Source: Polynucleobacter asymbioticus QLW-P1DMWA-1
GTDB taxonomy: Bacteria > Pseudomonadota > Gammaproteobacteria > Burkholderiales > Burkholderiaceae
DNA: 64,000 bases
Assembly: GCF_000016345.1 (NCBI RefSeq)
Contig: NC_009379.1
Span: 1,860,001 to 1,924,000 of the forward strand
Direction: 5' to 3'
Positions 1-14,876 of this stretch are shown here, one piece after another. Position 1 is the first letter of the stretch; every line of letters starts with the position of its first letter. Both the position numbers and the translations under genes were made by a program. The notes below the pieces were generated by a model, which was not told the origin of the DNA, did not search any database, and saw nothing but the letters and a program-made list of their open reading frames with translations.

Positions 1-1248
1 ACCCCAGAAGGTATAGAAGCTGCTCGCATTTTGGGCAAATGTGTTCACTGTGGTTTTTGTACGGCTACTTGCCCTACCTATCAACTACTAGGTGATGAGC
101 TCGATGGTCCTCGGGGGCGCATTTACCTCATTAAACAAATAGCAGAAGGGCAACAACCCACTGAAAAAACGCGCCTTCATTTAGATCGCTGTCTTACTTG
201 CCGCAACTGCGAAAGTACCTGCCCAAGCGGTGTGCAATACGGAAACTTGATAGATATAGGCCGCAAATGGGCCGAAGAAAATACGCCTCAGCGCCCACTG
301 ATGCAACGCCTCACTCGCTGGGCTCTCAAAGAAGGTTTAACTAAACCCGCTTTATTTAATTCCGCCATGGGAATAGGCCGCTTGGTACGCCCACTGATGC
401 CTAGTGGTATCCAGCGAAAAATTCCGTTGGCAAAAAATAAGGTTTTAGATCAAGCCACCAATCCTTACGCCAGACCGAGCGCACAACATGCTCGAAAAAT
501 GCTTCTCTTAGAGGGATGTGTCCAGCCTGGCATGCTGCCCAATATCAACTCAGCTACATCACGGGTATTGGATGCACTAAAGATTCAATTAATTAGCGCG
601 CCTAATGCCACTTGTTGTGGAGCATTACGCCATCACCTCAATGATCAAGTGGGTAGCTTAGATAATGCCAAGCAAAATATTGATGCTTGGTGGCCACTGG
701 TAGAGGCGGGCGCAGAAGCCATTGTGATGACAGCCTCTGGCTGCGGTGTGATGGTCAAAGATTATGGGCATTTATTAGTAAATGATCCTGTTTATGCAGC
801 TAAAGCCAAAAAGATTTCAGCATTAACAAAAGATATTGCTGAAATTCTTCCAGAGCTACAAAATGAATTGGTCGAGATTTTGGGCTCTGATCAAAAACCG
901 GGTGTGGTCTATCACCCTCCTTGCACCTTGCAGCACGGCCAACAAATTCGTGGCAAGGTTGAAGGTTTGCTGGGAAGTATTGGTATTGGAGTGCGTTTAT
1001 GCAATGACAGCCATCTGTGCTGCGGATCGGCGGGAACTTACTCCATAACGCAGCCAGAGCTATCAGAGCAACTGCGTAAGAATAAGTTAAACAATCTTCA
1101 TATAGCCTGCGAAGAGTCGGGTGCTGAGGTCGTTGTCTCAGGAAATATTGGGTGTATTACCCATCTTCAACAAGAGGACACCCCAGTCGTGCATTGGATT
1201 GAAATCGTCGATCAATTGCTCAGCAGGCAAACAACAAGCACTCAATGA
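1..1248 (+). CDS. glcF: Glycolate oxidase iron-sulfur subunit GlcF (5'-truncated by window edge)
   Basis: The reading frame is open from base 1, so the true start lies upstream of the window. GlcF carries electrons in the glycolate oxidase complex (GlcDEF), which oxidises glycolate to glyoxylate at the membrane. Two ferredoxin-type [4Fe-4S] motifs are visible, CVHCGFCTATCP at about residue 14 and CLTCRNCESTCP at about residue 64 of the visible part. Two CCG cysteine-rich modules follow (CCGALRHH in the middle, CCGSAGTY near the C-terminus), the layout expected for GlcF. A TTG at position 31 could be mistaken for a start, but the residues before it (EAARILGKCVHC) continue the family sequence. 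The stop overlaps the yggS start by 4 bp. Confidence 0.93.
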   Translation, partial: TPEGIEAARILGKCVHCGFCTATCPTYQLLGDELDGPRGRIYLIKQIAEGQQPTEKTRLHLDRCLTCRNCESTCPSGVQYGNLIDIGRKWAEENTPQRPLMQRLTRWALKEGLTKPALFNSAMGIGRLVRPLMPSGIQRKIPLAKNKVLDQATNPYARPSAQHARKMLLLEGCVQPGMLPNINSATSRVLDALKIQLISAPNATCCGALRHHLNDQVGSLDNAKQNIDAWWPLVEAGAEAIVMTASGCGVMVKDYGHLLVNDPVYAAKAKKISALTKDIAEILPELQNELVEILGSDQKPGVVYHPPCTLQHGQQIRGKVEGLLGSIGIGVRLCNDSHLCCGSAGTYSITQPELSEQLRKNKLNNLHIACEESGAEVVVSGNIGCITHLQQEDTPVVHWIEIVDQLLSRQTTSTQ

Positions 1249-1970
1249 ATCAAATCGCCATGAATCTGGTGCAAGTTCAAGAACGAATTGAACTTGCCGT
1301 ATTAGCAGCAAAACGCGAACCCGAAGAAGTAGAGTTATTAGCTGTTAGCAAAACTTTTCCTGCAGCAGCAGTTGAAGAGGCAATGCATGCTGGGCAATCT
1401 GCCTTTGGCGAAAATTATGTCCAGGAAGCGGTTGAGAAAATTCTCAAGCTCTCAAAATTACGCCCTTGGTTAACGTGGCACTTTATTGGCCCCCTACAAA
1501 GCAATAAAACGAGAGAGGTTGCCGAACATTTTGATTGGGTTCATAGCGTAGACCGTCTCAAAATTGCTGAACGTCTATCTACTCAGCGTGGTGAGTTTTC
1601 TGAATTGGCACCATTGCAATTGTGTGTACAGGTCAATGTCAGCGAGGAGGAAAGCAAAAGCGGAATTGCTCTCACCGAAGCCGAAACACTATGCAATGCA
1701 ATCTCTCAATTACCCCACGTTGTTCTGCGAGGCCTGATGGCCATTCCAGCGCCGACTGATAATCCCGCGGCTCAACGAGAGGCCTTCGCCACAGTTCGCG
1801 CTTGCTTTGAACGCATTCGCGATACCCATACGATAGAACCTGGATTTCAATTTTTTGACACCCTATCTATGGGTATGTCTGATGATTTAGAGGCGGCAAT
1901 AGCGGAAGGCAGCACCATGGTTCGTGTTGGAACTGCTATTTTTGGGAAGCGCGATAAGATTACAGTATGA
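1245..1970 (+). CDS. yggS: PLP homeostasis protein YggS (PipY/YBL036C family)
   Basis: A 241-aa single-domain PLP-binding protein of the alanine-racemase-like fold. The family controls pyridoxal phosphate pools and has no established catalytic activity. The Schiff-base lysine is visible in LLAVSKTF (K36), and the downstream segments FGENYVQEA, WHFIGPLQSNK and LSMGMSDDLEAAI are family hallmarks. It overlaps glcF by 4 bp upstream and proC by 4 bp downstream, so the three are probably translationally coupled. A yggS-proC pairing is common in bacteria and fits the link between this family and amino-acid metabolism. Confidence 0.95.
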   Translation: MNQIAMNLVQVQERIELAVLAAKREPEEVELLAVSKTFPAAAVEEAMHAGQSAFGENYVQEAVEKILKLSKLRPWLTWHFIGPLQSNKTREVAEHFDWVHSVDRLKIAERLSTQRGEFSELAPLQLCVQVNVSEEESKSGIALTEAETLCNAISQLPHVVLRGLMAIPAPTDNPAAQREAFATVRACFERIRDTHTIEPGFQFFDTLSMGMSDDLEAAIAEGSTMVRVGTAIFGKRDKITV

Positions 1971-2836
1971 GCACATCAGAACATATTCAAAACAATAGTA
2001 ATGCCCATATCACCTTTATTGGTGGTGGCAACATGGGTCGCGCCCTTATCAGTGGTTTGATTGCTAACGGGTTTGAACCAAATCAAATTTCTGTCGTTGA
2101 GTCTAATGCCAGTACAGCCTTAAAGCTTCATGAAGATTATGGAGTGCAAGGAATTGGGGCCTTAGATCACATTGCCTTTGATTTCAGCAAAAACAATGTT
2201 GTTGTGATGGCAATTAAACCGCAAGACTTTAATGTCGTTGCCAAAGGGCTTGCATCCAAACTCAAACATGCTTCAGCTCCCGGCCCGCTGATCCTCAGTA
2301 TTGCCGCCGGTATTCGCTTAAAGGATATGAGTCGCTGGCTAGATCACACTCGTTGTGTACGAGCCATGCCAAATACCCCAGCCCTCATCGGCAAAGGAAT
2401 CACTGGATTATTTGCTGATGCAGCCGTAGGTCAATCAGATCGTACTTTGGCTGAAACTATTTGTAATGCTGTAGGGCAATCCGTATGGGTTTCAGAAGAA
2501 AACCTGATGGATGCGGTTACTGCTGTTTCAGGTAGTGGTCCAGCTTATGTATTTGCTTTTATCGAGGCAATGCAATCCGCCGGGGAAAAACTGGGGCTTG
2601 ATGAGAAGACCGCTCGTAAATTAGCTTACGCAACCTTAGAAGGCGCTACCCAATTAGCCCATAACTCCGATGAACATGCAGGGGTGCTACGCGAACGGGT
2701 TACTTCCAAAGGCGGCACAACTGCTGCTGCGCTCGATGTCATGAAGCAGCATGGATGGAACGAGATTTTAGAAAAGGCGATTGATGCCGCAAGTCAACGC
2801 GGTAAAACAATGGGTGACGAGCTAGGCCAGAGCTAA
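1967..2836 (+). CDS. proC: Pyrroline-5-carboxylate reductase
   Basis: ProC catalyses the last step of proline synthesis, NAD(P)H-dependent reduction of pyrroline-5-carboxylate. The N-terminal Rossmann motif is FIGGGNMGRAL at about residues 17-27. The C-terminal dimerisation and substrate part contains AVSGSGPAYVFAFIEAM and the signature ERVTSKGGTTAAAL. Its 289 aa is slightly longer than the E. coli enzyme because of about 13 extra N-terminal residues. The ATG overlaps the yggS stop as ATGA. It converges on ubiA with a 23-bp gap and no obvious terminator. Confidence 0.95.
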   Translation: MSTSEHIQNNSNAHITFIGGGNMGRALISGLIANGFEPNQISVVESNASTALKLHEDYGVQGIGALDHIAFDFSKNNVVVMAIKPQDFNVVAKGLASKLKHASAPGPLILSIAAGIRLKDMSRWLDHTRCVRAMPNTPALIGKGITGLFADAAVGQSDRTLAETICNAVGQSVWVSEENLMDAVTAVSGSGPAYVFAFIEAMQSAGEKLGLDEKTARKLAYATLEGATQLAHNSDEHAGVLRERVTSKGGTTAAALDVMKQHGWNEILEKAIDAASQRGKTMGDELGQS

Positions 2837-2859
2837 ACCTCTCGCTTAAGCTCAGACTA

Positions 2860-3723
2860 TTATTGAATACTAAGACCTAAAACGATTCCTAGAAATAAGA
2901 ATCCGCCTAACCAGTTATTGTGACGAAAAGCCAGGAAGCAATCCTCCCGTTTTCTACTAGAAACTAGTTTGAGTTGATAAATGGCACACCCCAGAGCTGC
3001 GCCCCACCCAATTAAAAAATAATTACTCAAGCTTGCCAAGTGAGCCACCCATAATTGACTCACAAATAAAACCCCATAGCTAAATGCAATAGCTAACACT
3101 TCATATGATCCAAAAGTTATGGCTGAAGTGCGAAGGCCAAGCCGTAAATCATCATCTCGATCGACCATTGCATAGGCGGTGTCATAGGCAATGGCCCAAA
3201 AAATATTTCCGACAAATAAAACCCAAGCTTCAAGAGGAATAAAGTCTAGAACGGCTGCATAGGCCATTGGAATACCAAAACCAAAAGCAATTCCAAGCAC
3301 CGCCTGAGGTATCGCCAAAAATCGCTTTGTAAAGGGATAGATAAAGGCGACTAGTAAAGCAAGTACTGATAGTTCCTTTGTAAAAATGTTTAATGGTTGA
3401 ATCAGTAAAAAGGCTATCAACGCCAGAACACCAGCAACAACAACTGCCTCTTTTCCAGAAATCTTTCCACTAGTCACTGGTCGGTGTTTTGTTCTCTGAA
3501 CATGGCGGTCAAAATCACGATCCGCATAATCATTGATGGCGCAGCCAGCACTTCGCATCAAAAAAGTACCAGCAATAAATATCATCAGCATTTGAAGGCT
3601 GGGCGTACCTGAACTTGCAAGCCATAGAGCCCACAAGGTAGGCCATAACAGTAATAAAGTGCCAATAGGCTTATCTAGGCGAATTAAATAAGCGTAAGAA
3701 GTGAAGCGTTCTTTCAAAGACAT
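2860..3723 (-). CDS. ubiA: 4-hydroxybenzoate octaprenyltransferase
   Basis: An integral-membrane prenyltransferase that attaches the polyprenyl chain to 4-hydroxybenzoate in ubiquinone synthesis. Both Asp-rich Mg-binding motifs are present: [19 protein letters not shown] near residues 64-82 and [12 protein letters not shown] near residue 185. Multiple hydrophobic helices are spread over the 287 aa. It lies 9 bp downstream of recG on the same strand, so the two are probably co-transcribed. Confidence 0.95.
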   Translation of the reverse strand: MSLKERFTSYAYLIRLDKPIGTLLLLWPTLWALWLASSGTPSLQMLMIFIAGTFLMRSAGCAINDYADRDFDRHVQRTKHRPVTSGKISGKEAVVVAGVLALIAFLLIQPLNIFTKELSVLALLVAFIYPFTKRFLAIPQAVLGIAFGFGIPMAYAAVLDFIPLEAWVLFVGNIFWAIAYDTAYAMVDRDDDLRLGLRTSAITFGSYEVLAIAFSYGVLFVSQLWVAHLASLSNYFLIGWGAALGCAIYQLKLVSSRKREDCFLAFRHNNWLGGFLFLGIVLGLSIQ

Positions 3724-3732
3724 AGCTTAATT

Positions 3733-5802
3733 TTATGCTTTTAAGAATTCTGCGCGAGAACCAAGCCAGCGTTCTAGATGACGCTCAACTAATTCTCGAT
3801 GATCTGCCAATAAACGGTCAGCAGCCTTCTGAGCCAATTCAATCAGCCAAGCATCTCTTTGCAAATCTACGAAACGCAACATCGCATCGCCTGATTGCTT
3901 TGCCCCCAATAACTCACCAGGGCCGCGCAAGGATAAATCTCGCTCTGCAATTACAAATCCGTCCGATGTCTCACGCAAAGTCTGCAAGCGCTCTTTGGCA
4001 GCCATTGATAAGGGTTCTGCATACATCAGAATACACACAGAATCAGCCGAACCACGGCCTACACGCCCCCGCAATTGATGAATTTGCGCATAACCAAAGC
4101 GTTCTGCATGCTCAATCACCATCAAAGCAGCATTGGGCACATCCACCCCAACCTCAATCACCGTAGTAGCCACTAGCAATTGAATTTCATTTGCCTTAAA
4201 GGCTGCCATGACAGCAGCTTTTTCATCTGACTTTAAACGTCCATGAACTAAGCCCACCTTAAAGCCTGGTAATGCCTGTGTGAGCTGTTCAAAACTCTCT
4301 ACAGCTGTTTGTAACTGAAGCACTTCAGACTCTTCAATTAATGGGCAAACCCAGTAAGCCTGTAAGCCTTTTGCAAGCCAGCTATGGAGGCCACTAATTA
4401 CTTCTTCGCGACGGCTGGCCTTTACCACTTTAGTAGTGATGGGCTTTCTACCCGGAGGTAATTCATCGATTACTGAGACATCAAGATCGGCGTAATACGT
4501 CATAGCCAGAGTACGAGGAATAGGCGTGGCAGACATCATTAATTGATGGCAATAAAACAATTCTGAGCCAACGCGTTGTTGAATCTCTAAACGCTGACGA
4601 ACTCCAAAACGATGCTGCTCATCAATTACCGCCAAACCCAATTTCGCAAATCGTACGCTTTCTTGAATGAGTGCATGAGTGCCAATAATAAGTTGGGCCT
4701 GCCCACTCTCAATCATCTCTTGGGCCAGTCGTTTTTCCTTTGCCTTCAAGCTACCCGTTAACCAAGCAATCTTGACACCTAATGGCTCAAACCATTCTTT
4801 CATTTTGAGATAATGCTGCTCGGCCAATATTTCTGTTGGTGCCATCACAGCAGCTTGATAGCCCTGGTCCATGACATGAGCCGCAGCCAAAGCCGCAACA
4901 ACCGTCTTACCGCTACCCACATCCCCTTGAAGCAATCGATTCATTGGAAAAGCTTGAGCTAAATCATGACCAATTTCCAGCCAAACACGGGCTTGCGCTG
5001 CGGTTAACTTAAAAGGTAATACAGCTAGTAGGCCTGCCTCTATACCTAGACCTTTTTTAATTTCCTTACTAAATGTTGGAGCTTGTCGCCCCCGGCGAAT
5101 GGCATGCGCACGCTTCAAGGAGATCTGCTGCGCAAGCAACTCTTCAAACTGCACACGTCTCCATGCAGGATGAGTTCGTTCCAATAGAGCTTGAGTATTT
5201 GCGTCGGCTGGCGGTTGATGCAAATACGTAATAGCCTCCATCAAGTTTGGCCAATCGTAGCTAGGCAAGAGCTCGCTCATCAATTGATGTGGAAAAAATT
5301 CAGCCAAGCTTTCTTGCAGGCTTGGATCGCGCAAAGCTAGATTGACTGCCTTACGAATAGCAGCTTGGGACACACCAGCTGTAGCTGGATACACTGGGGT
5401 TAAGCTTGCTGGGAGGGGTGTGTCTGAGCTCACCGCTTTGACAGTGGGATGAACCATCTCCGAGCCTTGGAAGCCCTCTCTTACCTCACCACGTACTCGG
5501 ATGTGCGAACCAACTGCCATTTGCTTTTGTTGGCTAGGGTAGAAATTGAGAAAACGCAGATTTAGGGTTTCAGTCTCATCTTCAATGGTGACAACCATTT
5601 GTCGTCTGGGTCGAAATAGAACCTGGTTGCGAATCACTACCCCCTGAGTCTGGGCTGATGAAAATCGTCCCTGATGAATAGCTTCCTCGATACTTAAAAG
5701 CTCAGTCTCATCCTCATAACGAGAAGGTAAATGCAAAGCAAGGGCCATTGGGCTATCTAAACCCATCTTTTGGAGTGCATTTGGCGCTTGTTTTGATGTC
5801 AT
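3733..5802 (-). CDS. recG: ATP-dependent DNA helicase RecG
   Basis: RecG remodels stalled replication forks and branch-migrates Holliday junctions. Visible parts are an N-terminal helix-hairpin-like segment (LPSRYEDET), the OB-fold wedge, Walker A GDVGSGKT near residue 295, the DEQH box in VIDEQHRFGVRQR, the family-typical MSATPIPRTLA, and motif VI GRVGRG. I take the ATG at 5802 as the start. A longer frame reaching 5838 would run into queA and adds a tail ([12 protein letters not shown]) that does not look like RecG. The start is only 30 bp from the divergent queA start, so the promoters must overlap a coding region. Confidence 0.94.
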   Translation of the reverse strand: MTSKQAPNALQKMGLDSPMALALHLPSRYEDETELLSIEEAIHQGRFSSAQTQGVVIRNQVLFRPRRQMVVTIEDETETLNLRFLNFYPSQQKQMAVGSHIRVRGEVREGFQGSEMVHPTVKAVSSDTPLPASLTPVYPATAGVSQAAIRKAVNLALRDPSLQESLAEFFPHQLMSELLPSYDWPNLMEAITYLHQPPADANTQALLERTHPAWRRVQFEELLAQQISLKRAHAIRRGRQAPTFSKEIKKGLGIEAGLLAVLPFKLTAAQARVWLEIGHDLAQAFPMNRLLQGDVGSGKTVVAALAAAHVMDQGYQAAVMAPTEILAEQHYLKMKEWFEPLGVKIAWLTGSLKAKEKRLAQEMIESGQAQLIIGTHALIQESVRFAKLGLAVIDEQHRFGVRQRLEIQQRVGSELFYCHQLMMSATPIPRTLAMTYYADLDVSVIDELPPGRKPITTKVVKASRREEVISGLHSWLAKGLQAYWVCPLIEESEVLQLQTAVESFEQLTQALPGFKVGLVHGRLKSDEKAAVMAAFKANEIQLLVATTVIEVGVDVPNAALMVIEHAERFGYAQIHQLRGRVGRGSADSVCILMYAEPLSMAAKERLQTLRETSDGFVIAERDLSLRGPGELLGAKQSGDAMLRFVDLQRDAWLIELAQKAADRLLADHRELVERHLERWLGSRAEFLKA

Positions 5803-5832
5803 CGTTAAAATCCAATACCTGATGGTAATGCT

Positions 5833-8033
<2,201 letters not shown>

Positions 8034-8167
8034 CTAGCGTCTAAGGGGGATTAACCCCCTCAAATCACCTCCAAAGCCCCATACAGTTTAGAATTGCGGG
8101 TTTACGGCTTTCTCTATAAAGCCTAAAAATGAAGCAGTTTCCAATTGGTAATTAACGGAGGTTTTGT

Positions 8168-8494
8168 ATGTGGATTAGTAACGCTTTTGCCCAGGCTCCA
8201 GCCGGGGGTGTTGATACTGGTGGCTTAATGAGCTTCCTTCCTTTGATTTTGATGTTTGCAGTGTTGTACTTCATCATGATTCGCCCACAAATGAAGCGTC
8301 AAAAAGAAACTAAAGCCATGCTTGAAGCATTAGCAGTTGGTGATGAAGTAGTGACTGTTGGGGGCATCCTCGGCAAAGTAAGCGCTTTAAAAGACCAAGT
8401 GGTTACAGTAGAAATCTCTGCCGGCACTGAAGTGCAACTTCAAAAAGGCGCCATTACTACCGTTCTGCCAAAAGGCACCCTGAAGTCTGCTTAA
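8168..8494 (+). CDS. yajC: Preprotein translocase subunit YajC
   Basis: A 108-aa single-pass membrane protein that associates with SecDF at the Sec translocon. After a short N-terminal segment (MWISNAFAQA) there is one hydrophobic helix around residues 21-39, then the family motif MIRPQMKRQKETKAML and a small beta-rich cytoplasmic domain with GDEVVTVGGILGKV. An AACGGAGG-type ribosome site sits just before the ATG. It is followed by secD after 25 bp, the canonical yajC-secD-secF order. Confidence 0.96.
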   Translation: MWISNAFAQAPAGGVDTGGLMSFLPLILMFAVLYFIMIRPQMKRQKETKAMLEALAVGDEVVTVGGILGKVSALKDQVVTVEISAGTEVQLQKGAITTVLPKGTLKSA

Positions 8495-8519
8495 TTCGTT
8501 TCTTTAAAAGTAACTCAAT

Positions 8520-10379
8520 ATGAATCGCTATCCTCTCTGGAAATATTTAGTCATCGCCGTAGCTTTATTAATTGGCGGACTTTATTCATTACCCAATTTC
8601 TATGGTGAGGCGCCTGCGGTTCAAGTATCGTCCGCCAAACCAACCATTAAGGTTGATTTGGCGACTCAGTCTCGTGTAGAAAAAATTCTGGCTGATGCAA
8701 ATATAAGTACTACAGGGATGTTTTTTGAAAGTGCTGGTAGCGTTGGAACGATCAAGGCTCGTTTTAACAATACCGATATTCAACTACGCGCCCGCGACCT
8801 CTTGCAGCAAAAGCTAAATACAGATCAAAACGATCCGAACTACACCATTGCTTTAAACCTACTATCGAACACACCAAGCTGGTTGAATGCGATCAATGCA
8901 CTTCCTATGCCTTTGGGTCTTGACTTGCGTGGCGGAGTTTATTTCCTGCTACAAGTCGACATGAAGGGTGCAGTACAAAAGAAAGTGACCGCCCTCTCAA
9001 CTGATATTCGCAGTCAATTAAGAAGTAACAATATTCGCCATCAAGGCATTGATCGTAGCCCTGACTCTATTACGATAAATTTTGGCAGTACAGACGAGGC
9101 TGAAGCAGCTCGTACCCTTTTAAATACATCCCAACCAGATCTCATTTGGATCATCAGAAATGGTGCAGGTTCGGTCAAATTGCTCGGTGAATTTAAACCC
9201 AAAGCCTTAGCAGATATTCAAAATAATGCTGTCAAACAAAATATCATCACCCTCAATAAGCGGGTGAATGAATTAGCCGTAAAAGAGCCCGTTATTCAAC
9301 AACAAGGTGCCGAGCGTATCGTAGTTCAGCTACCAGGGGTGCAAGATACCGCGCGTGCCAAGGATATTATTGGTCGCACTGCAACTCTGGAATCACGTCT
9401 TGCAGATCCACTCGTCTCTAGAATCAATGTAGGCGAAGCTGCGCCTCCCGGAACGGATACCTTCCGTTTTGGTGAAAACCAAATGGGTGTTTTCAAAAAA
9501 TCCGTCATATTTAGCGGTGATAACATTACTGACGCTAGTGCTGGCTTCGATCAGAACCAACGCCCTGCAGTGAATATCTCCCTGGATGCTACCGGCGGTC
9601 GCGTGATGCAAGAAGTCACTCGCGAAAACATTGGCAAGCCAATGGGCATGATCTTATTTGAGAAAGGCAAAGGTGAAGTACTCACTATTGCCACTATCCA
9701 AAGTGAATTCGGTGCTAAGTTTCAAATTACGGGTCAACCCACTACAGAGAGCGCTAATGACCTCGCCTTGTTACTGCGCGCAGGCTCATTGGCAGCCCCA
9801 ATGGAAATTATTGAGGAGCGCACCATTGGACCAAGCTTGGGTGCTGAAAATATTGAAAAAGGTTTTAAATCTCTCTTAATTGGATTTACAGCAATTTCTA
9901 TTTTCATGGTGGCGTACTATTTATTGTTTGGCACCTTCTCAGTTATTGCATTGGCAGTCAACTTGTTGCTGCTGATTTCCATCCTCTCCATGCTGCAAGC
10001 AACGCTTACCTTGCCAGGTATTGCTGCGATGGCATTGGCCTTAGGTATGGCGATTGACTCCAACGTATTAATTAACGAACGTATTCGTGAAGAACTCCGT
10101 AATGGCTCTTCACCTCAAATGGCGATCTCCATTGGTTTTGATAAAGCTTGGGCCACTATTCTTGACTCAAACGTCACTACATTGATTGCTGGTCTTGCAT
10201 TGCTGGCTTTTGGTTCAGGCCCTATTAAAGGCTTTGCGATAGTGCATTGCTTAGGTATTTTGACTTCAATGTTCTCAGCTGTCTTCTTCTCGCGTGGTCT
10301 CGTCAACCTTTGGTATGGCAGACATAAGAAGATTTCCAAACTCGCGATCGGCCAAGTTTGGCGCCCACAGGAGAAATAA
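8520..10379 (+). CDS. secD: Protein translocase subunit SecD
   Basis: SecD works with SecF as a proton-driven motor that helps pull secreted proteins out on the periplasmic side. The 619-aa protein has an N-terminal membrane helix (about residues 8-25) and the signature GLDLRGGVYFLLQV near residue 133. A large periplasmic region follows, then a C-terminal block of five membrane helices from about residue 447 that contains GMAIDSNVLINERIREE. It lies 3 bp from secF, so the two are clearly in one operon. Confidence 0.97.
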   Translation: MNRYPLWKYLVIAVALLIGGLYSLPNFYGEAPAVQVSSAKPTIKVDLATQSRVEKILADANISTTGMFFESAGSVGTIKARFNNTDIQLRARDLLQQKLNTDQNDPNYTIALNLLSNTPSWLNAINALPMPLGLDLRGGVYFLLQVDMKGAVQKKVTALSTDIRSQLRSNNIRHQGIDRSPDSITINFGSTDEAEAARTLLNTSQPDLIWIIRNGAGSVKLLGEFKPKALADIQNNAVKQNIITLNKRVNELAVKEPVIQQQGAERIVVQLPGVQDTARAKDIIGRTATLESRLADPLVSRINVGEAAPPGTDTFRFGENQMGVFKKSVIFSGDNITDASAGFDQNQRPAVNISLDATGGRVMQEVTRENIGKPMGMILFEKGKGEVLTIATIQSEFGAKFQITGQPTTESANDLALLLRAGSLAAPMEIIEERTIGPSLGAENIEKGFKSLLIGFTAISIFMVAYYLLFGTFSVIALAVNLLLLISILSMLQATLTLPGIAAMALALGMAIDSNVLINERIREELRNGSSPQMAISIGFDKAWATILDSNVTTLIAGLALLAFGSGPIKGFAIVHCLGILTSMFSAVFFSRGLVNLWYGRHKKISKLAIGQVWRPQEK

Positions 10380-10382
10380 GTC

Positions 10383-11353
10383 ATGGAATTTTTTAGAATC
10401 AAAAAAGATATTCCTTTCATGCGCCATGCGTTGGTGCTGAATGCGATTTCCTTCATTACTTTTTTAGCGGCCGTCTTTTTCCTTTGGCATAACGGCTTGC
10501 ACCTCTCTATCGAATTTACTGGTGGTACGGTAATGGAAGTAAGTTACCCCCAAACGGCACCACTCGAATCCATTCGCGCTAAGGTTGAAAAGCTCGGCTA
10601 TGCCGATACGCAAATTCAGAATTTTGGTAGCTCACGTGATGTGATGATTCGCCTGCCCTTACAAAAAGATGCTGAAGGTAAGCTTATTTCATCTGCAGAT
10701 CAAAGCAATGCTGTAATGCAAGTGCTTGATCCGACTACTTCAGGTGTAAAACTCCAAAGGGTTGAATTCGTTGGCCCACAAGTCGGTCAAGAACTAGCGA
10801 TTGATGGCCTTAAGGCGTTGATCTTCGTTGTTATCGGCATTGTGCTGTATCTATCTTTCCGCTTTGAGTGGAAATTTGCCCTCGCCGGCATCATTGCCAA
10901 CTTACATGATGTAGTAATTATTCTTGGATTTTTCGCCTTCTTCCATTGGGAATTTTCTCTTTCAGTATTGGCGGCAGTCCTCGCGGTACTCGGTTACTCA
11001 GTTAATGAGTCAGTGGTGATCTTTGACCGTATTCGTGAAAATTTCCGTAAGTATCGCAAGATGAACACCCGTGAGATTATTGATAATGCGATTACAAGTA
11101 CGATCAGCCGTACCGTCATTACTCACGGCAGCACTGAAATGATGGTCTTGGCAATGCTGATCTTTGGCGGCCCAACCCTCTTTTACTTTGCCTTAGCGCT
11201 GACGATTGGTATTTTGTTTGGTATTTATTCTTCAGTCTTCGTTGCTGCAGCACTGGCAATGTGGCTTGGTGTTACTAGAGAAGATTTAGTGAAGGGCGAT
11301 AAAAAGCCAGACGATAATGCTCGTAACGATGACCCGAATTTTGGTGCTCGGGT

Positions 11354-11357
<4 letters not shown>
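10383..11357 (+). CDS. secF: Protein translocase subunit SecF
   Basis: The partner of SecD. The 324-aa protein has a first membrane helix at about residues 20-38 followed by the hallmark SIEFTGGTVMEV. The C-terminal five-helix domain contains GYSVNESVVIFDRIRENFR, which matches the SecD helix-4 region. The stop overlaps the stop of the convergent waaA gene by 4 bp (11354-11357), leaving no room for a separate terminator. Confidence 0.97.
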
Positions 11358-14172
<2,815 letters not shown>

Positions 14173-14186
14173 CTATACTTGACCCC

Positions 14187-14801
14187 ATGAAACTAATCGG
14201 ATCCCTTACCAGCCCCTATGTACGCAAAGTACGCATTGTATTCAACGAGAAAAAGGTCGATGTAGACCTAGAATTGGAGAATGTCTGGGCCGCAGACACC
14301 AAAATCGCCTCTACCAACCCCCTGGGGAAGGTTCCTTGCCTCATTGCCGACGACGGAGAAGCTATATATGACTCCCGCGTAATCGCCGAATATGCTGATG
14401 GCTTAAGCCCTGTAAGCAAGCTTATTCCTGCTGATAACCGTGAGCGTGCCGCAGTAAAAACATGGGAAGCTCTAGCTGACGGCATTATGGATGCCGGCAT
14501 TTTGGCCCGTTTGGAGCGCACATTGCGTCCAGCGGAGCAGCAAAGCCAAACTTGGTATGACCGCCAGATGGGCAAGATTGATACTGCCTTACGTCAAATG
14601 TCTGAACAACTGGGCGAAAATGCCTGGTGTCATGGCAATCAAATTACTTTGGCAGATATAGCCGTAGGTTGCGCAATCGGTTATCTACTGTTCCGCTTTC
14701 CAGAAATCAAATGGCAAACGCAATATCTAAACTTAGATCGTCTGCATCAAAAGTTATTGCAACGACCTTCTTTTATTGAAACTGAGCCACCTGCCGCTTA
14801 A
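14187..14801 (+). CDS. Glutathione S-transferase family protein
   Basis: A 204-aa protein with an N-terminal thioredoxin-like domain. It begins MKLIGSLTSPYVRKVRI, the usual start of beta-class-like GSTs such as YibF and stringent-starvation-like proteins, and has the glutathione-site segment NPLGKVPCLIADDGEAIYDSRVI. The C-terminal helical domain has GNQITLADIAVGCAIGYL, a conserved N-capping motif. Substrate unknown. The ATG at 14187 is preferred over upstream in-frame ATGs because it places the beta strand at the N-terminus. It is divergent from purB with a 95-bp gap. Confidence 0.88.
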   Translation: MKLIGSLTSPYVRKVRIVFNEKKVDVDLELENVWAADTKIASTNPLGKVPCLIADDGEAIYDSRVIAEYADGLSPVSKLIPADNRERAAVKTWEALADGIMDAGILARLERTLRPAEQQSQTWYDRQMGKIDTALRQMSEQLGENAWCHGNQITLADIAVGCAIGYLLFRFPEIKWQTQYLNLDRLHQKLLQRPSFIETEPPAA

Positions 14802-14820
14802 TTAATGTGCTGCTGAATTA

Positions 14821-14851
14821 AAAAAGCCAATCAAAACTGATTGGCTTTTTT
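14821..14851. terminator. Bidirectional rho-independent terminator
   Basis: A perfect inverted repeat with arms AAAAAGCCAATCA / TGATTGGCTTTTT and a 5-nt AAAC-type loop, flanked by A and T runs on both sides. It sits between the convergent GST gene and mnmA and can stop both. Confidence 0.9.
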
Positions 14852-14876
14852 CACGCCTACTATTTGTAGATAAAAA

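Noticed and set aside
3735..4166. 143-codon open frame on the plus strand
   Set aside because: Antisense to the 3' end of recG, which is intact and conserved.
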